A DNA stretch of 64,000 nucleotides from NCBI GenBank assembly GCA_009760855.2, contig WPIO01000002.1:9420001-9484000 (forward strand), written 5' to 3'. The DNA is from Cristatella mucedo. Taxonomy: Eukaryota > Bryozoa > Phylactolaemata > Cristatellidae. Positions within the stretch are counted from its first letter, which is position 1. Each line of letters starts with the position of its first letter. Positions 1-13,292 of the stretch are shown here, piece after piece. The notes beneath the pieces were generated by a model that ran no database searches, was not told where the DNA came from, and saw only the letters and a list, made by a program, of their open reading frames with translations. Made by a program: the position numbers and the translations under genes.

Positions 1-160
1 GTGTGTGTGTGTGTGTGTGTGTGTGCGTGCATGGGCGCGTGTGAATGCGAGAGTGTGTGTGAGGGGCGCGGCGAGTGTGGGTAGGGTGGGGCGTGTGTGG
101 GGAGATGTGTGTGTGCCAGCGTTTGAAAGTGTGTCTGTGCGCACGTGTGTGTGCATTTGT

Positions 161-212
<52 letters not shown>
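1..212 (+). repeat. GT/TG microsatellite cluster
   Basis: (GT)n at 1-26 and 150-210, with an interrupted GT-rich stretch between. The Cys/Val-rich reading frames over it are repeat artefacts. Confidence 0.95.
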
Positions 213-896
213 ATGTGTATGTGTTCCCGAGTAAGCTTGTGGGTTCGCGCCTACCCACGGACTCACATGTGTGTTGGTTCACACGTGTCGTGTGGATGCA
301 TGAGGGTTAGCATGTGTGGCCGGTGCATTTGATTGTCGGCGAAGGAGTAAGTGGAAGAGCATACTAAAAATAGATGGAATGCCTATGGAATGACCAAATA
401 AATGCCCGTTCAACATTTAGGAGAGCAGAGCTCATACGTAGAATGTGCTTTAGAGTCGAGCTGTGCACCGCCGCCACCAAGCAGTAGCAGCTTAACTGTG
501 TCTGGTCACTGCTAGAGCACAAACTGCTGCCGTGTAGCATGCGATCGCTTGCGGCTGCCTTCGTTGCCGTCACCTTGTCCGTGTATGACTCTTGCTTTAC
601 ACCCGCCGCCTTTTCGGCCGCTCTAGTGTGAAACGCTTCATCGGTTGTTCTTCAATAAAGCGTTTGGAAGCTCAGGCTTCACATTTCCCCTCAGCAAGCC
701 TGGCAGACTGGCTCCACTTGCATGTCGCACCTGATAAACAGAGTCCTGGCAGAAATATTACTGTCCAATCTATACCCACATGAATATGGACCTCGTGCGG
801 GACGGCACTAATGAGCGAGCTCGCACGATCTGTCATCTTTATGTGCAGGAGGCCATGCATAAACTAGGAACCGAATGGTAATACTAAAATACAGAC

Positions 897-1078
<182 letters not shown>

Positions 1079-1419
1079 CAAAGAGAAGGCCATAGCTAAG
1101 TCAGCTGAGCAGTCGAGGAATAACGTGGCATGGGAGTAGCAGTGCAGGACGGCTGGGAAAATATGTCACTGTTGGCCGAAGGAGAGAATTGATAGTGTAA
1201 AAACTAGGGAGTGTGAGTTATAGATTCAAATAACTGCAGAGCAAAAGCTTCTGTTGCCGATGGTGTTAAAGCGAAGCAATTGAACAGATAATGTTTTGTC
1301 CTAAGTGGATCTGTGGCCACATGGAAGCTGAAACTGGTGCAGAAGTTTAGCTATTGGACAAAATCCAGAGGGCCTTTTGGGTAAAAGTAAAAGTATTTTT
1401 TCTTTAACCGTCGATTATC

Positions 1420-2008
1420 CAAGAACCAAATGCAAAACTATGCAGCTAGGCCTATCTGTCGCGAGCGTCGTAGTTGCCACATCTTACCACTTCTCACCCA
1501 CCTGCACGGGCTCCCGATCAAGCAATGCTTCGACATAAAGGTTTTGTCACTCACTTATAGGTTCTTTCATTTTTTTCCGGCCTACCTATCAGATCTACTC
1601 CCCCCAGGCTAAGCTTACCTGTACCTCGTACAAAACTCAAATCCTTTGGAGACCGTGCCTTTAGTTCGTATGCTCCCAAAGTCTGAAACTCAATCCCGAT
1701 TCGCGTCAAGACAACTCCTGACTTGTTCGCACGTAAAAAAAAACTAAAAACTCTAATATTTATCACAAAGTATAGTTCGTCCCTGTGATTCGTCCTTTAC
1801 GTGCTTTTGCATGCTGACACTGTGCATGCTGGCACCAACCATATTTGGATGCTGACCTGTGCATGTCAACCCTAACCGTGTTTTTCTTATTGTTTATTGA
1901 GCATGTCACCACTAACCATTCGATCGCGCTTCCTTTGCAGCAAATGTGGTGCCCTGAAAGAGAATAAGTTCTCTGAGGGCGCTACGTCAAATGTATTATT
2001 ATTGTTGT
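1420..2008 (+). mobile_element. LINE-A copy, diverged
   Basis: Starts near the block coding for NYAARPICRERRSCHILPL and continues through degraded C-terminal coding sequence, the 3' UTR (gcatgctgacactgtgc), a hairpin (1955-1985) and a short ATT tail. Confidence 0.75.
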
Positions 2009-3765
2009 CAGCGTGAAAGTGATAGCCGATCCGTCGGACCCGAAGCACTTTAGCGAGAGTTTGGCGGTGAATGGAGCGCAGCAGACGACCGAGAACGGAA
2101 CCTTGTGGAACTCCACACATCGTCTGTCTGCCGGATGAGAAATTACCAGCACACGGCAGTGAGTGGGTGCGATTGAGGGCAAATAAAATTTGAATCATTC
2201 CAGAGCCTCGTCAGCCCGATCGTCGATCTCAATCGTGGAAGCTTGATGTCGAGATCGGTAGTGTCAAACGCAGCTAATAGATTGCCTCAGATTACACCAT
2301 GCCAAAAGAGAATCCGACAACTGTGTTCGCCACTGGTGCATGCACATCGTCGTTAACACCTTTGCCACAACTCAAAGCGTTTCCTTGCTATCGACTATGG
2401 GCAGAAGAGTCCCTTTCCTGTGGTCGTCTGCAACAACAAGCAATTAAGACCTAACAGCTTGGCCGCTGACTTTGATGTGGAAACCCCTCAGGAAAAAGCT
2501 GCACTCAGCCGAAATATGAGAAACGTGTTACTTGTATGTGTAACCGGATTTACATCCGACGCTCGAGCTTGCCAGCCTTTATGGCGAGAATCCACCCGAA
2601 ACAGGTCTCTTGGATCTTCAGTCGTTTCGCGGAAAGATAGTTGTCATAAGCCTAAGTGAGTCTGCCTGAATATGCCGGTCTTTACCGACTGTAATATACG
2701 GCTAATTAGTTGCGCCTTCGCGAGTTATTGCTTCGGATGGTGCTGCTTTCGGAAATTCGGGAGCTCAGTCCGTTTCCAACGCGTATTGCGTCTGTACAGA
2801 CGTACCGAACCGTTACCTGATCTAGGAAGGGCTACAGTGACTCGATACACTCGTATGAGCTGTCAGCAGCTAAAGCACGCTCCCCCCTTTTCACAAATAC
2901 TTCACAGTCGTCGTGACCAAAAACGCTAAAATTCTAGATATTCTCTGCATTGATTTTTCTCATTGCGCAACAAAAATATTCGATACAATGTGTGCACCTA
3001 TTACCACACTCACAGCGGCGGGGTATAGGTGCTAACCAGCGGCCTAATACATTGCAACGTTTTTCTCCCCCAAATGATCCTTTGCATATCGTGTCTCGCC
3101 AAGTAATTATAACGTTGACGCATATGAAAAAGATTAGGATCCATGTATTGAAGAATCCAAGGCTTAGAACACCCCAAAAGCCACCTGAAGTGGTACTCTG
3201 TCAGTTGTACTTGTGGCTAGTAATGTGTAAACGTAGCTGCTGCTGTGGCTATGAAAAATATATCCTGCCTACTGGCTAAGGACTTGGAATTGTTATTAGG
3301 ATGTGGAATTTCTTCTGCTCAGTCGTGCTCTGCAATCTTTGCCATCTCTGTCTGCATGCAAGTGACTTCTTTTTAACTTGTTAGTCAGCCTTGGAAAATC
3401 CAACTTTAACTGTATCTATCTTCCCTCGGGGAGACCTAGCAACAGTTACGGTAGTGTTTTTTTTAGTAAAGCTTGTAGTTCCTAAGCGACTCTGCCGCTT
3501 TCGTATCACGTGGTGTCATAATTCTTGGTTCGTTTCTGAGAGACCTGCTGCAGTTATGTTGAGCTACACACACTCCTTGTGACTAAATTGCTGAGCAGGG
3601 TATCAGATTCATGCTTGAAGTCTGAACAGGCATCGTACAGTGTTCAAGGTATTGAGGTCGTGAGTCCCTTCTGTCTCGGTGTTTAGTTTTCCAAAACTTT
3701 GGATTCCACCAAAAATTCTCTACTATGCTGGCAAATTAAGAAGCAGGGCCTAGTCGAGCTTAAGT
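2009..3765. other. Intergenic, nothing recognised
   Basis: Short reading frames only (up to 109 codons), without domains or plausible splice-linked partners. No repeat with a second copy that I could find in the window. Confidence 0.5.
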
Positions 3766-4182
3766 GATTTGCAGAGTTATGTAATTTAATGTAATGTATC
3801 ACCGTCTGTAACTCCACAAAGTCATAAATACCATGTGGCTGTTACGCAGGAGAGTTTTGTATAGCGCAGTCACAGCCTAAGCGGCTTTTGTTGTCCAAAC
3901 AGGACCTGAGGGCGCGAACAGGCTGAAACTGATGCAGCAGTTCAGCTAGGTACGAAGGAGCCAAGCCGTGGCGGCCCTTGTGGGTCAGCATAAGAACTTG
4001 GCTCTGTATCCTTTGCTCAACCGGGAACCATCCTAGCTCTTTCAGCAAAGGAGACACGTGCTCAAACCGCTGGGACTTGAAGACTAGCCTTGCAGCCATA
4101 TTCAGTCAGCTGCAGTGGCCTAGTAGCTTTCTTTGGCAGCCCAGCCAAAAGGGAATTACAATAATCAAGCCGAGACAGAACT
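3766..4182 (-). mobile_element. LINE-B copy, 5'-truncated
   Basis: The reverse frame 4099-3842 reads HVSPLLKELGWFPVEQRI...GLAPSYLAELL...RSCLDNKSRLGCDCAIQNS, i.e. the RT C-terminal domain joined directly to the terminal SRLGC block, so an internal deletion of the region containing the WNSL block is likely. The tail region at 3766-3840 includes aactccacaaagtcat, as at 52265. Confidence 0.7.
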
Positions 4183-5181
4183 AAAGAGATAGTTAAATTG
4201 TTTACAAGCCACTGTGGGAGACAGCTCATAATCTTGGATAGGGATTGGATCTGATAGCTAGCTGTAGGAGCAGTCTGCCGAGCTTGAGAGTAAATTATAG
4301 GATAGCGATTACCACCATGTTAAAATGTCGGCATACTACACCACTCGGATTATTAAAGCCTTAGAGATTATTAGAGGTTACTGAATTATCATCTACGAAT
4401 ATCCGATTTTCGATAAATCAGATATAAATAAGTAAATGAAGAAATAAATAAACAAATCAGAAAGTAGAACTGGAAATTTCACGTAATAGTCAGTTAGTTT
4501 TACTTTGGGCTTCAAAGTGAGTGTTACGCTACAGCTGGTGCAGTAAAAATGTGACCACGGTGTCGATTACTCTGCTCTGCTTTAACAATATGGACTTTTT
4601 ATAGTCAGTTATGGAAGTTCCTAACTGCTGCCATACTTTGATACGGTCGGAGTAGCTTTTGTATCGCCGCGGCAAATACGATTCGTTAGCAGGACCCTTA
4701 GCAGTAATCTTGTGCCAGTCTCATTGCGTGTGACTGTATTCGTGAAAATTGAGCTTGTCGTAGGGCAGTCAATCTTGGCTGAATTAAGGAATGTACTGAC
4801 CGCGGAATAGAGTGCTTGAAAGCTGAACATGGTCCTTTCTCTACCAAAATATTTGGGATTCGAGAGGGGAATCACCTCCTGAAACTATAGGGATTCAGTA
4901 GCAGTGTTAGCCAAATTAAGTGAATTTTAAAACTGAAGTGCACTGAAACCACGGTAATTCTGAATCAATGCTCGTTTTTAAATGGTTCAAAACGAATTAT
5001 TTGCAGTCGAGAAGAATACAAAAGCCTGTATACGCGTTTTTGAGAGAGCATAATAGCCATACTCAAATTTAGACCTCCGAAGTAAATGGTTAAAGTATCT
5101 GAAGCATAGTCTACGACTGACCAGAAGTCTGCTGAAAGTAATGTTGAGACAACTGTGAAGCTGAAATGTAAGAGTCCAAAT
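4183..5181. other. Intergenic, AT-rich, nothing recognised
   Basis: Contains aaataaataaacaaat-type A-rich sequence at 4420-4460 and short frames without features. Confidence 0.5.
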
Positions 5182-5337
5182 TGCCGAGGTGGTTTGGTCC
5201 AGCGGTTAAGGTGCTCGCCTCGACCAAGGTATGGCTGAGGTCGTGGGCTTGAGCCCCGAGGCATATGTGAAGCGCCTGAATAGAGTTTAAGTTCTCTTGG
5301 TGCGCTATATAAACGAATTATTTTTTTATTTTTTTTA
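5182..5337 (+). repeat. tRNA-derived SINE-A copy
   Basis: Head gccgaggtggtttggtcc with A-box-like agcggttaaggtgctcgc, B-box-like cgtgggcttgagccccga, and a tail aagcgcctgaatagag...gcgctatataaacg followed by a T-rich run. The tail mirrors the LINE-A 3' end. Confidence 0.8.
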
Positions 5338-5784
5338 AATGACGGCAGCGCGAGCCAACTTGATACTGTCTATCTGGAAGAGATCGAGGCGATAAGGAGA
5401 CCTGTGTAGCAAAGCAGAAGGCTAAGGATGCAGCTCCGAGGGGGGGGGCGAAACAAGGAAAGCAGAAATACGGTTGGAGAAGCCGGAATTTCTTATTTTT
5501 CACGAAAGCCTCGAGGTCGCTACCAAAGAAACACGTGTTTCGGGTACCTTGACTTAACTAAAGATTTAAGCTATGAATACGCTAGTTCTTAATGTACTGG
5601 CTGAAGCCACTGTGGATCTTGACACAAGTATCTCAAGTTGCTTCAAGAGTGCTGCTATACTTAAGGTTTTGTTTGGCCATGGATTGCTCAGCCGTCCATA
5701 ACGAAAAACTATAGTATGCCAGAAAGCTTGCTTGCTACATAGTACGGCAGCAAACTTTTTCAGTCTTTAGCCGCCTTTGGTATA

Positions 5785-5849
5785 GCAGCGTGCTTGTCCA
5801 GCATCGTAGCAGCAGTCGCTGCTGCTACGATGCTGGACAAGCCCGCTGC
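5785..5849. repeat. Near-perfect 65-nt palindrome (31-bp arms, 3-nt loop)
   Basis: Arm 5785-5815 and arm 5819-5849 are inverted copies with one mismatch; loop tcg (5816-5818). The inner 23 bp pair perfectly, including the segment gcatcgtagcagcag. There is no coding frame around it. Confidence 0.9.
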
Positions 5850-7344
5850 CAATTTTGTAAGTGCCTCGAGTCAGTTTACAATTTATCGCCCTCGCTACTT
5901 GCCCCATAAGGAATCATATTTTGGCCAATTTTTGTTGCGGTTCAAATGCTAAATGTGATTGACTCATGCTTTATGATGACAAGAATAATAACAACAAAAA
6001 TACAAGTCATTTTCGAGCTCTGTGCCATCCAAGCACTTAACCCCGTGCATTTGAAGCAATAACCTAGAGTTTATGACAAGCAATGTATTGCTCTTAGACA
6101 GGTATACAAAAGTTTTCAACTAAAATAATTAGACATTATCATTATTAATTATTATAATTAGACTTATTGAAAAGAAAAAATGACAGCCAGGCCGCAGATT
6201 AGTAGGACCGCTGCTTTGCAGTGTGCCCTGAATCGTATATAGATACGCATACCAAGAAGACAGAAACGACTAAAGTTGACTGGAGTGCATAGAAAGCTGG
6301 CTAAAACATCCATTGGTGAATGAAGCCAGAAGGAAGGCTCCAGACGTTTTGCGCACACGAACTGAAGGCCCGGTCGCCAAAACATTTTAACTTACTTCGA
6401 AGAACCGGCACGCCGACTGGAAGCAGAGGAGAGTGCACTGGAAGAGCTAGGAGGTCGTATAGATAGGCTGACGCAAGCGATTGAAACAACCTGTGAGGCA
6501 GAGAGAAGATCGTGAACTCAGTTCGATTATTGATAGGGAGCCACATAAGCTCTGACAGAAACGAGTAATGCGAGAGCAATGCCGGAAAAGACCAAAAAGT
6601 GGGTCCCACAACTACCTACTATCCACTGCCATCTACCAGCTATTTCTACAATAGTCTATTTGCAGCTGCAGTCTTGATTCCACATCATAGACAGCGATTT
6701 TCACTCACCATAGTTCGTGCAATAACGCCGGCTCGCTCCAGCTGCAATTGGCTTCTAATGACCCGGCCCTGCAAGAGACCTGCACTTCCGAATTGCAATT
6801 TCACCGCCATCTCCAAATGAATTCCATTCAAACTTGGTCGTTGATTTCGTCGTATAGAAGTGAGTGCTTTAGGTTTACTCACAAAATTTCATGCAATCGT
6901 GAATGTACGTTCCCATACAAGTGGCCTCTGATTGAATGGGCAGGCAGTTTTGAATCCCGGTACATATGATTTTCACAAACGAAGTGTTGTGAAAAGCTGT
7001 AATTTCTAAGTCTTAAGTTACTGGCAGTGTTTTTTTGGCTTCGATCACAAAATGTCATGCAACTACACGCGCTCTCGGTATTTAAATGATTTACATCATG
7101 GCAGATCAGTCAGTGACTTAGAATGTTCGAGGCGTGGCGTTGGTTACGCCCTGAGGAAAGGGCAGTAAGCAGATCCGGAAAAATTGCACACGGCACTGCA
7201 CTCAGTGTAGCGTTCTCCAGCCTAATTTATGCGATCGCTCTTGAACCCATAAACCCACATAGATATTTATTGGCTTAAAACTAGTTAAAGAGATATTTGG
7301 AAGCTTAATATTATTCTTGTCAGGGAGAAAACACATACAGCATT
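5850..7344. other. Intergenic; a caaaat(t/g)tcatgcaa motif occurs twice
   Basis: No gene seen. caaaatttcatgcaa (6886-6902) and caaaatgtcatgcaa (7048-7062) are a near-direct repeat, with a third copy at about 19400; perhaps ends of an old element. Confidence 0.4.
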
Positions 7345-7412
7345 TGTAGAGTGCCTAGAAAGATATTAAGTTCTCTGAGAGTGCTGTACAATTGTATTGC
7401 TATTATTATTAT
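7345..7412 (+). repeat. LINE-A 3' terminal remnant
   Basis: gtgcctagaaagatattaag followed by ttctctgagagtgct and an ATT-type tail. Confidence 0.6.
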
Positions 7413-10400
7413 AATTATCACACGCTACTGCATTTCTCAGCTATGGTCCTTGTGCCAACGCCCCAAAGTCTTTTAACAACAGGATCTGACGAAGCCATTA
7501 CAATAGAAAGTTCAACTATACATATTGATTTATTAGGTTACATGTGCACTGTCATATGCATTGCTTTGCCCATTCTTCGTGCATTTACTTATTACGCACT
7601 TCGACCGGCAGGTATCCTTAAACAAGCCAAATCTCGGGTTTGATGTTAAAGTTAAATCCGGGTAGCATACCAGCATTCAATCTAATGAAATATGACTTGT
7701 CAAGTTATCAACCTTCTCTTCGAATTCGAGATCATTTTAGCACGCAGCAGACTTATCTTTCCAGATATGTATCACATATTGCCTTTATTTGCGCAATCAT
7801 TCTCACTTTGTCGGCTAAGTATCAGCGGCTGTTATTCCTAAAGTCCAGCGTACAGCAAATGTTACAAGTAGTAGCGTGCGGAAGCTTAGCATTATTAAAG
7901 AATGCAGCTGAGCTGTCATCGGAACTTATAACCAAGGCACTTGTGTCTTAGATGTAGGAGACACCAACTGTAAGCCTTAGAAAATTCCGAGAAAGTCTAC
8001 TCCTTCAATTCATCATGTGGAAGTGGAGGATCTAGAAACAAGGAAGGGTTATTTTCTTATTATTGGTGATGCTGAGCTATTCATAAGAAGTGAGTTTCAC
8101 TGTGGCATCGCTACCGAAATTTATTTTTTCAACATCTGCTCGAATATGTTGCTCTATATATCCTCGATTACGGAAAATAAAGCTCCAGGAAGTTTGATGA
8201 CGTAAACAGCAAAATGTCTCCAGCCAAAACCAGAAACTTGAATTTCTTAGTTTGAAAAAGCGAGGCTCAACTGGTACATCAAATTTCACTCCGATATATG
8301 GAGTATTAGCCGAGCTATGAGATTTACAAGGCACCAACTTACCCTGGAAATGGAGCTGTATAAGTCGCAAGAATGCACCTCAACAAGCTTCAAGCATGTA
8401 TCTATGTATCTCAATCTATAAAGGTTCGCTAATTTGGGATACAAGTCACATATGATGCAGAGATCGGTAATGTTCTTGTTTTTAGATGTTTTTGCTTTCG
8501 GTTTACATCCGGATTAGACGCGGTTCGCATTACCATTTTTCCTTTTATAAGCAAGTCGTCAGAACTTCCGATCTCAGCTCTATCGTATTCGTCTTTCGAA
8601 AGGCACTCTAAACACATATTTGATTGTCGGACAATTTGTGTAAGTATTTTCTTGACATGTCCCATTTAGGGGCTCACTACTTTGACGACCAAGATAGTAG
8701 GCTCCAGCCCTGTGGCATGTGTGAGGCGCTTGGATAGAGATTCAGTTCTTTTAGGGCGCTATGTAAATGTTATATCTTATTTTTCCCGATATGTTTGGTA
8801 TAGACAACAGTAGAATCTTCGTAGTTCAATAGTTTGCTGCTGGCAATGGACAACAACTGACATCTTACCCTAAGATAAGCTGGTGGCATATAGCTTCATG
8901 CTCCACGTGACAATCGGACCTGCTGGCCTAGATGGTCGCGATCTCGCCCAGAAAACAACCGTGTCAACTGTTATGCAGTGTTGTCGTGGTGGTAACAGCT
9001 GGAGTATAAGACTGTACTGGGCTGCCGATAACTGAGCTTAGTTCAGAGATGCAGATGGATTTCTGTCGTCGCCCTATGCTACTTATTCCCTTCACCGAAG
9101 CCTCTTGTGATCTGTAGAGTTTTTTTTATAAGTATTTTATAAGTAATTATAAGTATTCAGCAGTGAGCGGTGAGGTATACGGCACTACGGTAAATCATTG
9201 CACATCCTTAAGCACAAGCCTAGTCAGGAGCCTCAGCATCATACGATGAGATTTCGTATCCTTAGCTCCAGTGAGCTTGAACCACACAGAGGCAGCCATT
9301 GCAAACAGCTGCCTGAGGAAAATACTGACTTGAAACACAAAAGACATAATACTGGAACGCCAGCAAAAAGCTACCTGAGATACCGCACTTTTCACCAGGG
9401 CTATCATTGACTGTGGTGACGGGTAGGTGGACCGCGTAATATTCCAAAAGAAGACAGATACAGTGGTTGAGAGACTGTGAGTAGTTCAAATTGTAAAATA
9501 TCGCATGACTTTAGCACAGAACTGTATTTCATGCTGACCGAATAAGTGTCGCCGAGAATCATATAGCAACCAAACAATAAGACCAATGCCGCCTATAACC
9601 GCTGAGATACGAGGTGGTTTAGCAGGTTCAGACTTTTAATGACCTAATGTCAGACCTACTACCGATGACAGGACTTTGACTGCTTGAACTTGCGAATCAA
9701 TTGGTGACCGCACACGGGAGCAGGCTCGTCGTGGCATAAAGTGCGCGACAACTGTGGAGTGCACTTTTTTTTTATTAAATACAAAGCTCTTCCGAGAAAC
9801 AGTCCGAATTATTTGTTCCTCTTATAAAAGCTTGCTTCACATAAATCAACCTAAAACCTACAGCTAATCGAGAAAGACTGCAAAATATAGACGGTGCTTA
9901 ACCTGACAGCCCAAAATATCCAATGCTACTGAGAAATGCTACTGAGAAACGCTACTTGGCATTCTATTACGCTGTAAAAAATATCACCCAATTGACAGGT
10001 TCTGATCATGCCAGGTAACATTTTATGATTTTGCTACATCATCCATGCCAGCCATTGAGCTATGTCTCCTCTCTGCTTGTGGGGCCAGAATAAGGGGGCG
10101 TGAAGATCCAAATTTGGCTGTTCATGGGGTCACGTGATCAGATGGGGATATCCGAAATATAAAGCCCCAATAAAAAGTGGAACTCAATGTTCTGCTAGCG
10201 TTGAACCCGTTGACAATCCTTCTGATTAGCTAATATTTAAATCGAGCTTATAATCATATTGATACAAATCAGTAAGTTACATTTATGTCACTATGTAAGC
10301 TTAGAAATCTGCGTTAGCAAGTAATTGCAATATGGAACTGCACGAAAAAATTGTAAACATGGGAGGAAACTTGTATTTACTGGAGCAAGTATAGAATAAA

Positions 10401-12129
10401 CCTGGTGATCCTTCTTCAGCTTTATTTAGTTAAAGTCCACAGACGATTACTCGTATCATGTTTTTATGAACGTGAATGACATAAGTACCTTCAACATTGG
10501 TATAAATTTGAGAAAACGTTTTTTTAAATTGCCAAATTGTATGTTGGGACTCCAAATTTTATTAGGCATTTCTGGTTTCCAGACGGAGATCAAACGTTAC
10601 ATGGTTGTTAGTTCTCGCAACATATGTTGGTATAGAAACAGTAAGGGGATTTTCCAAACGGATTTTCTGCAACCAAACGCTGCCCCAAGCACTACGTCGT
10701 GCTCTAACGTGCTGCTAAACTACTAACGAACGTGAAACATCTGTAGCTCAGGCAAGGTCATTTCAAGGAGCTTTACATGAGGGTGAGCTTTGTATGCGAG
10801 TTCTTGGCTGGATGTGCAGAAGATTCGCACTTATAGTGATTCAGTTTTGTATGAGGATAGAAAGGTTAGGGCGGACTTTGGTGTCAAAAAACACTTCGTT
10901 CTAATCTCTCTATCTAATCAACCTCCGACTATTACAACGATCATTAAATCCAGTACTCTTCTATGGATGCAGCGCTGGAGGATAGAGCAGATACGCAATC
11001 TCTGTAATAGCTCGATCCTTCTGGAAGCCCCATCTAAAAGCCAGCCCTTTTCCTAGCTGCATTGATTGCAGTAGGCGATTGCAACCACAGCTTCACGGAG
11101 CATGTTTTTGGAGCTGCGAGCACGAAAGTGCAGGGCAGTGGGCGTGTCATCGCCTTCACTTGGTTCCGCCCTCCACCCAGCCGACGTTCCGTCCACCCAG
11201 CGGGCGTGCTCCTTGCTGGCACGTGACAGGTCCTTGCCGTCCAATCGACTTCTTGCTGGTGCACCAGCCGGTACGCACGGTATACATTATCTGTCTCACT
11301 CCCTTTCACTTCCTTCTCTTTTTTCTTCGCACTCCGGAGCTTCCACGACGGCTGCTGGATTCGTATGCGCGGTCGCCTTCTTGCGTCTGCCACTGCGAAA
11401 TACAGTCGTCGTCGTCAGTACAGCAACTCGCTGTTAGGGGGCTCCGTTCTTTAGGGCGCCGCCATCTCGAGCACGAGCCCCTACAGGGTCACCAGCGGGG
11501 CCGACTATTGGGGGGAGAGTCAGTTCAACTAGACAGTTTATAGGAACGCGAATGGGGAATAGCGCTAAACTGCATGTAAAGCATTGCAAAACACCATGGC
11601 CAATAATGTGGAGCTAAAACCGCAGCGCCTACCTTGGAAAGGGCACGCAGGAAACAACCAGTCCAGCGGCCGGGCCGGAATTTTCGAGGCAACTATTGTG
11701 ATGACGCCATGGTAAATTTCGCGAATCCTGTATCTGAGCCCGAAAGTCTGAAGCCAAAGAGAAGCGTAATCACAGCTTCCGGCCTCCGATTTCGGGACAT
11801 GCTACTGAATAGCTGTTCGAAAATGGCCGAACGCTTGCTGGGCCCAGCTATTTGAAGGCATTTTATTTAGAGAATGCACACGTACACGTAGATTGAACTT
11901 TCTCGACAGAAATTAAACCGTGAAATTTCGTGTCACTGTTTTTGAAAATGGCAAGTTAATCCTAGTTAAAAATTTCAGGACCACTTGCTGGGTCGGGCCC
12001 TTAAGCAGCCACGTGGACGCGAACGCTCACGCCCAACTGCATGAAACATTGTTGGTAAACCCAAAACACCATTTTCTGCAATTAAGAAGTAGAAACTCCA
12101 GTTGTAAGTCGCTTCATTTCTAAATGATT
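7413..12129. other. Intergenic, largely featureless
   Basis: Apart from the SINE-A remnant at 8669-8785 there are only short frames (up to 154 codons at 11079-11543, low conservation character). A small tandem gctactgagaaa unit occurs three times at 9931-9956. A GC-richer patch at 11090-11500 carries no domain. Confidence 0.45.
8669..8785 (+). repeat. Degraded SINE-A copy
   Basis: Retains gacgaccaag, gctccagccctgtggcatg and the tail gaggcgcttggatagag...gggcgctatgtaaatg. The head is diverged. Confidence 0.55.
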
Positions 12130-12330
12130 TGTGGATGTAATGTAACGAAATGCATCTCTGTCTGTAATTCCTTAAAGACAATGCTCGTGCTACGCGGAAG
12201 AGTTTTCTACTAGGCACTCAAAGTCAAAGCCAGGCTTTCGGTACGCATACGGTAGCCAACGGACTTCATTTCACGCAACAAAGAGAAAGTGAGAAGCATA
12301 GCTGAGTCATCAGAACAGTTTGGCTAGTGA
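12130..12330 (-). repeat. LINE-B 3' remnant
   Basis: gtctgtaattccttaaagac and gcggaagagttttctac are diverged forms of the LINE-B end (compare 3805-3860); the continuation ggtacgcatacggtagccaac corresponds to the block before the terminal coding part. Confidence 0.5.
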
Positions 12331-12824
12331 GCAGAATGAAATTAGCAACTCAGGATTGCTGGAAATGATGTGCCACAGTCGGCAGCAGGAGAACTGAAGT
12401 CGTTGCATAAGAATATTATTTGGAAAGTATCAGAGTTGAATTTTAAAGACTCGCTATGCCAAACCGTTGAAAGATATTTGCATGAGAATGCCCTTTGGAA
12501 ACTGCAGGAAAATTAAAGAGTAAAACCGGGACACGATTTTAAATGTTGTGCAATTGAAACTACAATTGCATACTTTTCATTTGGAAACGGCATTTGGATC
12601 ATTGTTTGAAAATAATTAATCACTGTGCCAGACTATTGGAGGCTTGGCTCAGGAGAACGGGCATGTGCAATTGCAGGAAATTTTGTGATCAAACACGGAA
12701 ACGTGGTGACTATAATTATAAATCAAGACAGCACCAACAGATGGGCAAGTTTGAAGTGCAAGGTCACTAGTTCGGCCGAGCCTTTAGGACCATTTTCACG
12801 AGTCATCCAGTCGAGGTGTCTCAA

Positions 12825-12825
<1 letters not shown>

Positions 12826-12862
<37 letters not shown>
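12826..12862 (+). repeat. (TA)n microsatellite
   Basis: About 18 uninterrupted ta units. Confidence 0.95.
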
Positions 12863-12865
<3 letters not shown>

Positions 12866-13227
12866 TGTTAATGGGCTACAGAAAATGTGGCAATCGATCG
12901 TGAAAAATGATTTTGAGAAAACTGGGAGAACTAACAGAGAGACCTTGCCCATATCAGCATTGCTTAGAAAGTCTCTGCTGAAACGAAGCGGGCAGTTTTG
13001 GCGAAATGTTTTGCTTTAAATCCGATGACAACTTGCTAGTGAAATCTGATGAACTGACGTCGTCACCTTACTGCTTGGCTATCACTCTGTAATGATGATA
13101 ATAATAGTATTACTATAACTATAATGACTGTCTTTGCTCGGTCCGTAAGAAATGTCCAACGTGTGCCTGTGCGTACTGACACTGAGCCTTTTATCAGTAA
13201 CCAATTGACATGACTCCGATAACCCAT

Positions 13228-13292
13228 TTTTAAAGTGCCTAGAAAGAGACTAATTTCATTGAGCGTGATATGCAAATTGATTAGTATTGTAA
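13228..13292 (+). repeat. LINE-A 3' terminal remnant
   Basis: aaagtgcctagaaagagact, then tcattgagcgtgatatg; diverged tail. Confidence 0.45.

Noticed and set aside
1-332. Cys/Val-rich reading frames at the window start
   Set aside because: Translations of the GT microsatellite, not genes.
5182-5260. Possible functional tRNA gene
   Set aside because: A and B boxes are present, but the cloverleaf is incomplete and the unit continues into a LINE-like tail; it is a SINE.
11079-11543. 154-codon forward frame in a GC-richer patch
   Set aside because: An overlapping 119-codon reverse frame is just as open, and neither has a domain or exon signals.
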